From: Dryocosmus kuriphilus
Taxonomy: Eukaryota > Arthropoda > Insecta > Hymenoptera > Cynipidae
Direction of reading: 5' to 3'
Assembly (NCBI GenBank): GCA_038277395.1
Contig: CM076192.1
Location: 47,557,356-47,621,355, forward strand
Length of the DNA: 64,000 bases
Position 1 is the first letter of the stretch, and every line of letters begins with the position of its first letter. A program made the position numbers and the translations under genes. Shown here one piece after another: positions 35,601 to 47,150 of this stretch. The notes below the pieces were generated by a model that ran no database searches, was not told where the DNA came from, and saw only the letters and a list, made by a program, of their open reading frames with translations.

Positions 35601-38600
35601 TAGTACTTTCTTTATCAACATGTAGCTTAGTTTTTGAAAAGAATAAACTATAAAAGTGATTTCATCGAAAGCAAAATTTAATTTAGTAACTTAATTAACT
35701 GCACATTTTAAGCCATGAACCAACTTTCTATCTTTATTACTTTCCAAGAGATATGTTTGTGAAAAACAGTCGCTAAATAGTAAACCATTTCATATTTCGG
35801 AAGATGGGAACGTGTATTGTATTCCAGACACCTTCAGGAAGAAAAAATGATACTTAAAAAATTTGAAAGAATTTTCCGTTGATACTCACAATTTGTAAAT
35901 TATAGGAATCATTTTGAGGTCATAGTCACTAACCCGGATAAAAGTGCTCAATCCCAAATTATTTTAAGTAATTCTGTAATTAAGGGATTTTTTTTCTATA
36001 TGATAGAAATATATATATATAAAGAACACAATTTTCAAAATTTAACTAAAATTTCATCCGGATTTGTTTTCGTACGCGAAACTACAAAAGTCACTTTCAA
36101 CTTCCTTTTTGTTTTCAGAAATTACTAACAAAAAAAAAACTAATATTTCTTTGAGTTGAAAATTCACTTCTTCGTTTTAAATCCAAACGAAATAAAATAG
36201 GAAATCAAATTAAAATAATAAAAAATGCAATACCTCTAAATCGATTTCATCGTCAAGAGTTTGTTGTACTGATTCAGACCGTACTGAAAGATTGGTAGTC
36301 GATCCTGAGTTACTGCTTCCACGATGTAAATGATGTCCCGACACCCAAGTCACCGATAATAAACGATCCTGGAAGGTTCGTCCTTTAACCAACGCAACTT
36401 CCGCTTCCTTTCTCGATTTAAAATTTATCACTATGGATGGTGTTGCATCATCCACTATTTGATTGACTACTTCCCCAAATTGTTTAAAATGGGCTAATAC
36501 TTCTGCCTTTTCCTCACTTTCATATCCAGAGACTAGAAGACTTGTAGGTCTATGGTCCACCGACACATGCGCGAAACTACCTCTCCCACGACCTCTAAAC
36601 GCTACGCTATGATTCCCACGTGTTCCTCTCGTTGACCTCGCACCTCTACCAACTCCTGGTCCAGCCGTCAATCCCATCACTGCCGCCTGGGCCCGCAATT
36701 CATTTAATCTCTTTTGAATTTCAACCGCATCTTGGCCCTCCTGCTGTGCATTAATTAAATCCAATTCCGCATCCAAAATATCCTTCTGTGTCTGCTCCCG
36801 AGATTTCGCTGGTAACTTTGTAGGTGCACTTTGTCCATTCGCGGTCAAATCATTCCGTAGATTATTGATCGATTGCTGCATAGTTTTGATCGTAGCCATG
36901 ATTGCGTCCTTTTGTTCCGGATTTTTCTCAGCTCTTTCTATAAGAGCGCGAATCTCAGTCAGTTGTTTGTCCAGCAATTCCTGTTTCCTCTTGCGTAAAT
37001 CGGCTGTCAATTTTAGAGCTTCTTTGCGTTTCTCTTCTTGCTTCTTTTTCAAACTCTCCTTGGCTGCTAGAATTTCTTGAGTTTTCTTGATCGCGAGAAC
37101 TTTATCCTCTCGAGTTGGGGCTGTAACTGTGGCTATGGTTGAAACAGAAACTAAGGGTTGGGAAGCTGGTGATTCTTCTGTCGATAGACGCGTTGGAACG
37201 TATTCACTTTCCTCAGATTTGATTGGCAGGGCTAAAGAGGCTCCCAACCTTTCCTTGACAGAAGGACGACAACCAATTGGTGGCACATTTTCAATGGTAG
37301 CGTTATTGGTACTGGTGTTATTATGCCAGAAGACCTTAATAAATCTATTATTCAACACAGCCTCTGTACTCCGGTAAGCGGCTTTAGCCTCCGCTGGTAC
37401 TTGGAAGGTAACTAAGGCTGCCTCTGGATCGCCACCGAAATTCACTTGAATATTTACAATTTTACCGAATTTCGAGAAATGGTTGTTCAGTTGAGTTATA
37501 TTGTTTAAACTGCGGGGAACCTTTTTCAGTTCGAGGGAACAATTCGCAGGATTATGCACTGCTCGTTGTTTTGGTCCAAGGCGATTGAAATCAAATGCTT
37601 GTTTGCGTTTTAGAGGATTTGATTGGGGATGGATGATTTCTCCGGGATTTGCATGTGGAATCACAGGAACACTTATTAGCTCGCGTTGTCCTCGACCGTA
37701 AATGCCACCCACTGGCTGGGAATGCCTACCCCAGGTCATTCGAGGTTCCATACTCGGAGCGTCAGGATTATACTCTGTAAAAAATTAATTGGATTTCGTT
37801 AACATTTTGGCTTTTAAAGTTTCATCAGTAAATACATTGATGAGGAATATTATGAAAAAGAAACATTACCACGAATTAGAGTACCACAGGGTTATTGTTT
37901 ATTTCTAAATTTTTCTTCAACACTTTTAGTGACAACAGTCATACAGAGTTTTATAAACATCAATTTCAGTTTATCGAAAATTCCCTGACTTTCCCTCAGC
38001 TTCCAGAATTTTCGACCCTGTAAGCAAACCTGTACCACTTTCACAAATCTGAGAAAAAAATATTTGCTCATTTACGACCTTCAAATTTTAAGATCGACCC
38101 CTCAAAGTTGAATAATTTTTAAATAGTTAATTATCTAAAACTGTATTGAGAAGTAAAGCATTCGAAGTGCAGACATTCTTAATTTCAAAGCGTTTTAAAA
38201 TTTAAAACTGAACAATTTTAAATACATCCTGAAATTTGCCATGGAAGCATTTTCAATCGAATAATTTTAATTTCAAGGACTTCAAAATCAGATACTATTT
38301 CAAAATAAAATAATCAAAATGGTGCAAATTACAAATGAAAGTGCTTGAAATTGAACTAATTTAAATTATAAACTTTACAAATTCAACAAAAATGATCATA
38401 CGGACAAATATGCAATATTCCTTTTCTACAAAAAAAAAAAAAAAAAAAAAAATACAAAGCAGGAAAGGGATTAATAACATTATCTAAACTAGAAACTGGA
38501 AGTAGCAATTTAGGTAACTTTAAAATTACTAGTATTTGAAATTGAACAATTTTACATTTGTGCATGGATACTTCCAGATTGAATAATTATTTCTTTTCGA

Positions 38601-41600
38601 ATTTAAAGCCTTCAAAGTGGGAAACTTTTTTTATTGAAAACATTCCCAATCGAATAATTTAAAATTTAAATATCAGAATTTTCACAACAGTTTCCATTTA
38701 AATATTTTAAAAATTATACAGTTTCAAATTTAAAGTTTTAATTATTAGTTTGAACTTTAAAGCGTTCAAAAATGAATAATTATTACTATCTGAAATCCTT
38801 TAAAACTGAATAACTTTAAATTGAGAGCTCGAAAATGAATAATTTTAAATTTAATATTGTATCAATTCAAAACAATGTTTAATTGAAACGTCCAAAAATA
38901 GTAATTATGTGACAACAATACTGACATAAACTAAACAAATAACATAACAAAGTCAAACAATCTGAACTGAAAGCTCTAAATTTAAACATATATGATCAAA
39001 TTTATAAATATTCGATTCTGAAAAGATTTAATGTAGAATTTAGAATCATAGAAAATTGTCCAAAAATGATCTCGTTTCATATTTAAAGCTCTTTGAAACA
39101 GAAAGCGACTGTAATTACATAATTTTAAATTAAAAGCCATCAAAATTTAACAATTTTATTTTTATTTGATAAAAAATTGACTAATTCTTACAAATTCAAA
39201 ATTATACTTCAATAGTTTTAAAATTGCATTACTTAGAATGGTACAATATTAAATTTGAAGTATTTAGTAACATACAATTTGAAATATTAATATTATTATT
39301 CAAATTTAATAAAATGTGTTTAGGAAACTTCTTAGACGAAGACCATTTTTTCAAAAAAGGCACGAAATGGAATAAAACATTCCAATAATTTTAATTTTCT
39401 TAAAGGTAAATACAGAGTGCCATTTTATGTCTTATCTACTGTTTACCTTTTGTATAATCAGAAAATTTTCAGCACGTGCTGAAATTAAAAGTCTGAATGT
39501 GTTGGACTAAATGTGTGCAGAAAATTATCGATGAAATAATATTTAACAACACTTAACACGTTTTTTTAAAAAAAATAATAGACGAAGAATAGAAAAGTCA
39601 AGTTTTTGTTTAAGACTTTTGTCGTGAAAGCTCATACTACTTTGAAATTTATTCTAAAACAAGTTCGAATTGAAGCTATACAGGCGTAGATAACCAGCCA
39701 ATTATAGAGGTAGCGATATCTAACACTAAATTTTGATTATCACTCTTTTAAAAAAGACGCAACATAAGAAATTCCTGCTAGCCACTTTATGCTACTGCTC
39801 ACTTTGACCTTGTAAACAATGTTTTTTTAATGTCGACATGAAATGTTCTTACGTGGAAATAAATATTATTAAAGTTTTGTATACTCAATTCTTACAAACT
39901 TTAAGGCTGTGCACGATTCTGAATTTTGAATCCAAAATAAAAATATAATAAACTTACCCATATTAGAATGATGTTGATTTCTGAGATGAGGAGCAGGCAA
40001 ACTCGACAGAGGAAGATGGGGATGAGGCCCGGTGCCATTGGGACCTGGAGGAGGCTCTGGTACCGTAACTGGAACCGCGCCTGGAACTGGTGCACCATGT
40101 CCAAAACTCAACATCCGACTCAGGGCTACGTCTTCCAAAACTACTGGATCAGTTCCATGATCATACGGACAAAGATCTCCACTCATGCAATATCCCTTTT
40201 CTACAAAAAAAAAAAAAATAAATAAATAAATAAATAAAAATAAAAATCAAGAAAAGGATTAATAACACAATCTAAACTAGAAACTGGAAGTAGCAAATTA
40301 TTAATATGGGAATCGTTCCTCTGCAGTTAATTCACTAATATCTAATCATATTATATAAAACAAAATGTTCCTTACCATCGAAATCTTTACACCGCCGTTT
40401 CAGAGGAAAAGAAGGAACTTGACTGTTGGGAATATTCGCAGCGACTGCGACAATACTTTGAATCGATTGACTAGTCGTAGACAACCTCATGTCTACGTCC
40501 CCATGATTACTATCCTGAGTCGGAGTTCCACCTCCTGGACTGCCGTCCAAGCGTTCAAGTCTTCCGAGATCTGTCCTTTCCAATCGATCCAGCTTCTTGC
40601 GCTCCAAAGATCTTGACCTGGACCTTGACCTCGACCTAGATCTCAAAGGTGTAGGAGATCTATTCCGAAATCTCGCCCCCTGTGATCCCTAATTTCAGGA
40701 CCTTCGCGTATTCTTGTCCGCAAAGGTGATGTGCTTCGACTTCTACTCCGCCTGCAAAAATCACTTCGAGATTACATTCTCGGTTTATTATTACTGTTTT
40801 AAATCAAGTGTGCTTCCTATCATTTAAGTGGGTAGCATTAGTAATTAACTCATTATTTTGTACCTTCTTTCATGCCGCCTGGCGTTCAAAGGTGGAGATT
40901 TATTCCTCCAAGGACGACTCCTGTCGCGTTCCCGGTCACGGCGAATGTGCTCTCTACTCCTGGACCGCCGCCTGTCTCTATCCCATGATCTGGAGCGTGA
41001 TCTTGTTCTCGATCGCACACGTCCCCTGCAAAATAGATTAAAGTTTAATGAATTAATACATAAGTAAATGATAAATAAGTAATCAAATATGAAAATATCT
41101 TCAGATTCACGTACCGACTTCTGGGTCGCTTTTCCTTATCTCTATCCTCCTTCTCAGAGTCTGACTTTCTACTCTCACGTTTGATCACTATAGGAGCGGA
41201 TCCATTTATTTGAACCGCAGGCGGTGGACTTCCAATCGCAGGAATAATTGGTATCGGATCTTCAATTAGCTTCTCAAGAACAATCGGTGCCGGTGGATTA
41301 ACCCCTGGCGGCGTTGCAGTTCCATCTGGTTCTACTTTTGCTGGCGGTAGTACGTACTCCTGAGTTTCCAAAGTTTTAAACAATAGTTCCACGAAGTTTT
41401 TGGTTTCTGAAAGAAGTAACTCTATTGTTAATAAAAATAAAAAATCCCCTGACTATTACATTGATTTAACTCAATTAGGCAATTACCTAATGCCATTCAA
41501 GACATTAAACAATCGTATTGGAAAAGAAGTAATTGGAAGGAAATTTCCTTGAAATATATACATTTTTTTCTCTTTAATAAATTAATAAAATTATACCTTG

Positions 41601-42939
41601 TTGCAAAAATACATCGAGCTGTTCAACCATTCCGACTCGTAGTTCGTCAAGAGTCTTGTCCTTTTTGACAAGGGCATAAAACATATTTTGCTAAAGCAGC
41701 AGGATCGGCATCACATCTGAAAACAAAGTTAAAGATGAAATTTGTAGCATTACATTAATATTTTTAAACTAAATTTTAGTCTATTGTTTTTTTAACTTTC
41801 AGTAAAGTACAAACAATAGAATTTACTTCTTTCTGAACCGATCTTATTTTTGATGCTGAAATGTAATTGGAACAGATTTTTTTCGCTTTTAATAACTGAG
41901 ACGAAATATAAAACTTTCAAATCACTTTTTTATGATGTAAATAGATGATATTTTCATTTTGCCAAATTTATGTAACGTTTCCTGGTTCCTTTTCACAAAT
42001 TTTAGTGTGAAATTAAATAGCTTGAAGATTTTTTCGAACTATTTTGTATAATTGACCAAAACATTGCGTCAAACGAAAAACAAACATTCAGCAAGTTATT
42101 TTTATCTTGCACCATAAAACTGCGAAAGAAAACTCATTTTCCCCTGAGCAAATTATCAATCTAAATTATACCAGATCCCTCATTATCGATGACATCAACA
42201 TAATTAATAATAATACTACACACCTGTCATTCATTCATAGCCCCCATAAATCAATATAATCCAAGAGAGAAGTAGAGCACAAACTTGAAACAATGAATAG
42301 TTTTTTAGACGCTTGAAGTCAAAACGACCTTTCAAAAACCTAACCACAATCTGCACTTCTATCAAAAAATTTCGCCAACAACAAATTTGTAATTTTTCTC
42401 ACTTTGATTAAATCACAACTGAATGAATTACATCTATCCCCCAACCATCTTTTCAATTTCGCTCCTGGGGTCATCCAGACCCTAGGACCTCCCAGAGGTA
42501 CAAAGCTATAAAGCTTTGCTCCGAAAAGCAGAAACCCAATCCTAAAACTGCGTGGGTCTTTTTGCAAGTGGCCATTCATTCCAAATCATTATTTTTATTT
42601 ACATATTGATGAACTTCGATCGCACGACGTCCGTTTTCCCTATCAGTGACGATTGCCTGAAAAGTGGATTTCGGACTCGGGGACGTCGAACTTTTTCTAA
42701 TAAATTTTTTATTGTTTTTCTTCTAAACCTCAAGAGATCTCCAAAAGGTCAGAAGGCAACACATGTAAATATCATCCCACGGGGAAGGATTAATCGTGAC
42801 ACATGCACAACCATTTACATTATCAATTGCATACCATACGCATACATTCAAGAGTTGATCGCACAAGCTGGCCTACTTACAGTGGTTCCAAGACTGACGT
42901 TAGCCATGCTTTAAATAGATCAGGATTCTCTATTATCAT
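32620..42939 (-). CDS. swm: RNA-binding protein 26/27 orthologue (swm)
   Basis: Eight coding exons read on the minus strand: 42939-42881, 41716-41597, 41406-41115, 41025-40864, 40751-40376, 40200-39958, 37774-36234 and 32700-32620. The product is about 957 residues (human RBM26 about 1007). Domains in order: an N-terminal PWI-like helical domain starting MIIENPDLFKAWLTSVLEPL and continuing CDADPAALAKYV; a long Arg-Ser region (residues about 160-300); a CCCH finger split by an intron (C-x8-C-x5-C-x3-H, near 330-350); an RRM (about 493-565); a charged coiled coil (about 645-725); a second RRM (about 825-895); and an acidic tail ending TRSWRR. RBM26/27 act in the nucleus with the MTR4-ZFC3H1 RNA decay machinery. 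Exon 2 has one extra base (near 41676) and exon 5 fails phase by one base (near 40672). Both look like assembly indels. Confidence 0.93.
33290..35560 (+). repeat. Degenerate tandem and dispersed repeats inside the last swm intron
   Basis: From 33620 to 35220, units of roughly 150-170 bp recur with the words TAACATTTTTTCACGA, AAATTTGTAGATCTTTT, GAGATGAACAACTTTGCTTC and TCGCATAGTTTTGCTGAAAA. Two copies of a distinct 250-bp segment (34440-34700 and 35223-35480) share CAATCCAATCCGATTAGTCC and GGATTCAGGGGATCATGAAA. GCGAAGC-centred GC-rich words followed or preceded by GATGAGAATGTG punctuate the block (33300, 33389, 33567, 34830). Related copies lie at 8940-9620 and 46277-46450. Confidence 0.75.
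38388..38515 (-). pseudogene. Duplicated fragment of the swm CCCH exon boundary
   Basis: The sequence GATCATACGGACAAATATGC onward, a long A run, and AATCTAAACTAGAAACTGGAAGTAGCAA-like text repeat what is found at 40157-40300. The source is the 5' part of exon 6 (coding CPYDHG), its splice acceptor and adjacent intron. On the minus strand the copy still reads RKGILHICPYDH, a damaged version of the finger. It lies in the intron between exons 6 and 7 of the same gene, so this is a partial internal duplication and not a usable exon. Confidence 0.75.
38516..39870. other. Low-complexity intron sequence
   Basis: The swm intron between exons 6 and 7 is filled with loosely recurring words such as AATAATTTTAAATTT, AATTTAAAGC and TTCAAAATTGAA at irregular 30-50-bp spacing. 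I see no coding sequence. Confidence 0.5.
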
Positions 42940-43652
42940 TTTTATTCAATAGGTCTTCTCAAGCATATAGAAAACTGCAATTTGATCACGGAAATGTACA
43001 ACTTTTAAGCGGGACAGACACTTTCTTCCAAGAAGAGAGTCGCCATTCTGAACTTACACTCAACACTCACGAACACGGACTTAAAAAATACAAGAATCAC
43101 CAAATCATGGACCAAATGCTGAACCTGAAGAAACACTCAAACGACGTTTACGCTTCTTGAAAGTTCCACGGGAGTCGCTGATATAAGCGAAGTAAAATTT
43201 CAAATCGAGGAAAATTCTCGAGAATATTCTCAAAACTAAGTACATATTCAAATTTCAATGATTATTATCGAAGCTTATTTTAAAAATAGATACATAATTT
43301 TAACTAGTGAAAATTTTAAATGTTCGTGGAAGAATATATGAATAGATATTATGTAAAAAAATTTAGCGACTTGTAACATAATTAACATTTCCATGACAAT
43401 TTCAAATATCCCGCTTTCTTATTTATATGATTTTGCGCCATCTTCTGGTCAACTGTTAATACCATTTTCAATTCATAAACGAATCATATCTCAGATCTCT
43501 GATCATACATTGGTCATGTCGTCAATGGTCGTCAATGACCGTCAATTTGTGTGCAGGGGCGTTGGCTGTCGAATTATTTTAAATATCAGTGATGAAAACT
43601 GTGTAATTAATTTTTTAGTAGAAAAATAAGTGTTCTTGAAGGCACTTCAAAA
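42940..43652. promoter_or_regulatory. Divergent promoter interval
   Basis: 713 bp separate the start codons of swm (minus) and the secreted-protein gene (plus). Both promoters and 5' UTRs must lie here or in unseen upstream exons. The part nearest swm is GC-richer (43010-43190). I cannot identify specific sites. Confidence 0.45.
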
Positions 43653-45776
43653 ATGGAGCTTCCAGTTTTTGTGTATTTATTTGTAATATGTCTAATATCT
43701 TGGCATGGTGAGTTGAGCTTCTTAACCTATACAGTTGTCACTGCTATTTTGAATATTATTATAGTTTGTATTGCATTTCGTATTTAAAATTGGAAAATAA
43801 AAAGATATTCTTATTGTTTGAATGAAAGTTTAAGAAGAATTTGTTACAAAAGTGTTAAGGAATGCATTTAACTCTATTGTGACTAATGATGTTCATTATG
43901 ATCACCACTAATGATCATTATCCATTGGAATTAATGCTTATTTTCGAAATAGTTTGTGTTTATTTCTTAGACAGTATGCTCTTTTATTATTTAAAATTTA
44001 GTTAGAAATTTGTGGTTAGATTTAGAATATTCTATATTCTTGCATTTCTGATAAGTTTTATTTACTATTTTCAGTTTTTTTTTTTTTTTCTAACAAAATA
44101 ATAACGATTAATTTTATAAATCAGTTTACAAAAATTACGAGGTTTTTATAACTCTGGGACGCCTATTCATGTCCATTAAATACCTGTATAAATTTATCAA
44201 AGTTACTCATAATTAAGTTTTTAAAACTAACAATAGTTGTTTTTTACTGTCACTGTAAACGCTCTAAACCATTTGTAATGTATGAAGTGCTAAATTATTT
44301 AATGATGATTCTATCAAATATTTGGGTTATTTTATAGATTAAGTTGTAACGAAAATTGAGAATGAAAACTGGACTTTTATTCATTTCAAGTGGGGTTCTT
44401 TCTAAGTTCCTGAAGTTTATTTTATATTGGGTCCACTGGGCTTGGAAGAATTTTTTTCTAAGTACATAATGTGTAAAAAAATCTTAAGTTATAAATAATA
44501 AATTAAATTTCCAAAGAAAATAGAAATAACTAACAAACCCAGCCTTATTTCACTATTTTTTATGAAGCATACTGCGCATCTTTAAGAGCACTATACACAA
44601 GAACTACCTTTCTTACAGTCCCCCTATCATCATCAGAAGAACATCCAAATTGTCAGATTCCTCTTGTAATCAGAGGATCCTGGTTTTCATGGGAAACTGG
44701 TCGAAATACGTTGACAGAGATCAATGCCGAAACCATGACAAACAGAGGACTTTGTATCAACATGTTAGAAGAGTACCATGTAAATTATACATTCGTATTT
44801 CAAAAAGAAAACTGCTATCATTGTGTAAAGTTGATCGTGAGAACAGTTAATATTCTCGAAAAGCTTGAATGTACGTATAAATAACATCTTGAATAATCAC
44901 ATTAAATTTAAAAATGTAATTATTGTAAAAAAGAGTTAATGTTTTTGAAAAATTCTATTTTAGTGAGTTGTGTTAATTTACCGCCGGATGTTGAACCAAC
45001 TGTGGAGAACGTGTGCAGAGGATTGCGACCTGATCAGCAACTTGTTACATTATTTTCTGAAAATTACGTACCTGTTAATTGCAGATCTTCCCTTGAAGGT
45101 GTTTGGCAATTTGCTTACCAGGTAAAATAAATCGTAAACTTTAATTAAAAAACCATTACTTTCCTATTTTATACCGAATTAAATTGAATTGAATTTTCAG
45201 TTAACTCAACTATTAATTTTTTTTTCAGAATCGATTCAGATTTACAGGAGAATGTAATAATCCAGACGCTCAAATTCGATCGTGTCAAACTGCAGGAACG
45301 CAATTTTTGATAACGAATCAAAAGTTTAATATAACATACAAACAATGTCCTGGAATGAAAGGAACGTTCGACGGATGTAAGAAAATTATTCTTTTAAAAA
45401 TTAGAATACTGCAAATTCGAACGATAATTGAAAAAAAATTTTAATTTCAGTGGTTGAGTACAGTTGTCTCGGTGATTGGTTCGTGGATAAGAATCACTTC
45501 TTCGCAGTTGCGAATACGAAAGAATCTCGAAAAGATGAGAAATACAGATGCTTCCTTAAAAATCGAGACGACGATCTGTATATTGGTGTTTCCATCACAG
45601 CTGAATGCAATACTTTAAAAACGGTCGAAAAAAGTCCAGAGCGTTTGAGAATTACTCCAGTTAAGGCTGAAGTCGTCGAACCTGGATGTAGATTGGCCCA
45701 GAATATGACGGGAAATTGGATTAATACTGCTAATATTGACGCTGATATTTTCATTAATGAAACGCATATTATCGAA
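43653..45776 (+). CDS. Insect-conserved secreted protein, DUF7042-DUF7045-type (3' part lost in gap)
   Basis: Five exons with matching phases: 43653-43707, 44619-44870, 44964-45121, 45229-45376 and 45451-45776, the last running into the gap. The product starts MELPVFVYLFVICLISWH, a signal peptide. It then has a Cys-rich extracellular part: RGSWFSWETGRN, YTFVFQKENCYHC, LFSENYVPVNCRSSLEGVWQ, GTQFLITNQKFNITY and VEYSCLGDWFVDKNHFFAVA. These fit the conserved insect family that I recall as carrying tandem DUF7042-DUF7045 domains; I know no assigned function. About 308 residues are visible. The expected C-terminal part is not found after the gap. The family name is from memory. Confidence 0.85.
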
Positions 45777-46276
45777 NNNNNNNNNNNNNNNNNNNNNNNN
45801 NNNNNNNNNNNNNNNNNNNNNNNNNNNNNNNNNNNNNNNNNNNNNNNNNNNNNNNNNNNNNNNNNNNNNNNNNNNNNNNNNNNNNNNNNNNNNNNNNNNN
45901 NNNNNNNNNNNNNNNNNNNNNNNNNNNNNNNNNNNNNNNNNNNNNNNNNNNNNNNNNNNNNNNNNNNNNNNNNNNNNNNNNNNNNNNNNNNNNNNNNNNN
46001 NNNNNNNNNNNNNNNNNNNNNNNNNNNNNNNNNNNNNNNNNNNNNNNNNNNNNNNNNNNNNNNNNNNNNNNNNNNNNNNNNNNNNNNNNNNNNNNNNNNN
46101 NNNNNNNNNNNNNNNNNNNNNNNNNNNNNNNNNNNNNNNNNNNNNNNNNNNNNNNNNNNNNNNNNNNNNNNNNNNNNNNNNNNNNNNNNNNNNNNNNNNN
46201 NNNNNNNNNNNNNNNNNNNNNNNNNNNNNNNNNNNNNNNNNNNNNNNNNNNNNNNNNNNNNNNNNNNNNNNNNNNN
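45777..46276. other. Assembly gap (500 N)
   Basis: Exactly 500 undetermined bases in the middle of exon 5 of the secreted-protein gene. The sequence resumes in a dispersed repeat, so the true gap is probably larger and repeat-rich. Confidence 0.99.
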
Positions 46277-46450
46277 ACAAAGTTGTTGGCCTGAAAAATA
46301 TCTACAAATTTGCTCTCCATCATTTTTTTGAGCAACTTCGCGCGAGGCGCGGCGCGCGATGAGAATGTGCCCGCGAAGCGGGCAGATTTTTTATTAGTTA
46401 TTTGGTAACATATTTTAATGAGCTATACGATGGAAAATATTTTGAAGCAA
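46277..46450 (-). repeat. Dispersed repeat copy with GCGAAGC hairpin
   Basis: The first part is the inverse of the AAATTTGTAGATATTTTTGA / GAACAACTTTG text of the 33-35 kb repeats. It then has a GC-rich patch (CGCGAGGCGCGGCGCGCGAT) followed by GAGAATGTGCCCGCGAAGCG. It starts right at the gap edge, where a long repeat would have stopped assembly. Confidence 0.7.
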
Positions 46451-46547
46451 AAAAATTATTTCACCCAAATTTTTCAATTTTAATGACATTTTTTTCAAAT
46501 TTCGGCCCCTTAAATTAAACAAATGTGTATTAAAAGAAAGGTCGAAA

Positions 46548-47150
46548 TCGCGGCTACCGAATTGCGATGATTTAAGCACACCGAAGGTTCCACTGGGTTC
46601 CCAAAAACATTAGTGGAGTATAATTATAGTTACTGTACATTTCTAAAACATATTTTTCACCCTTTAAAATATATTTTTGTTTTTTTAATATAAAATTTTT
46701 AAATATTTTTTATTCTTTATTTATCCAAAGCTTAAATTAAATTTAAACTTATGTTAAATTCAAATTCCGAGGTGATTTTTGGCGTGATTCTCCTCGCCTC
46801 TCACGTCGATAATAATCGATAATTTACTTTAAAATTGATTTTAAGCTTAAAATCATCATTTAACAAAAAATTGAAACATAATATTAGAAAATTGACAACC
46901 ATCTGTTTATTCGCTTATCAATGTGAGAGGCAAGGGGTCTCACACCAAAAACCAGCCCGGAATTTGAATTTAACTTAATTTTAACTTTAATTTAAGCTTT
47001 GAATAAGTAATAAAATAAAGATTCTTTAAAATATATTTTAAAATATGGAAAAACGTTTTAGAAATGTAGAATAACTATAATTATAATCTAATAATGTTTT
47101 TGGGAACCCAATGAGACCTGCAGTGTGTTTAATAACTATATACGGCGACC
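46548..47150. mobile_element. Inverted-repeat element of ~600 bp
   Basis: TCGCGGCTACC at the left corresponds to the inverse of GGCGACC at the right. The arms match well through CACTGGGTTCCCAAAAACATTA (left, about 46600) and TAATGTTTTTGGGAACCCAA (right, about 47100). They then match TATAATTATAGTTA / TAACTATAATTATA and ATTTCTAAAAC / GTTTTAGAAAT. The inner part includes GTGAGAGGCAAGGGG near 46923. No gene. Confidence 0.75.

Noticed and set aside
36865..37701. Plus-strand open frames opposite swm exon 7
   Set aside because: Shadows of the strongly supported minus-strand RRM-coding exon.
39968..41067. Plus-strand open frames opposite swm exons 3-6
   Set aside because: Antisense shadows of the Arg-Ser and CCCH-finger exons.
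45615..46362. Open frames spanning the second N run
   Set aside because: Artefacts of N; only exon 5 of the secreted-protein gene is supported.
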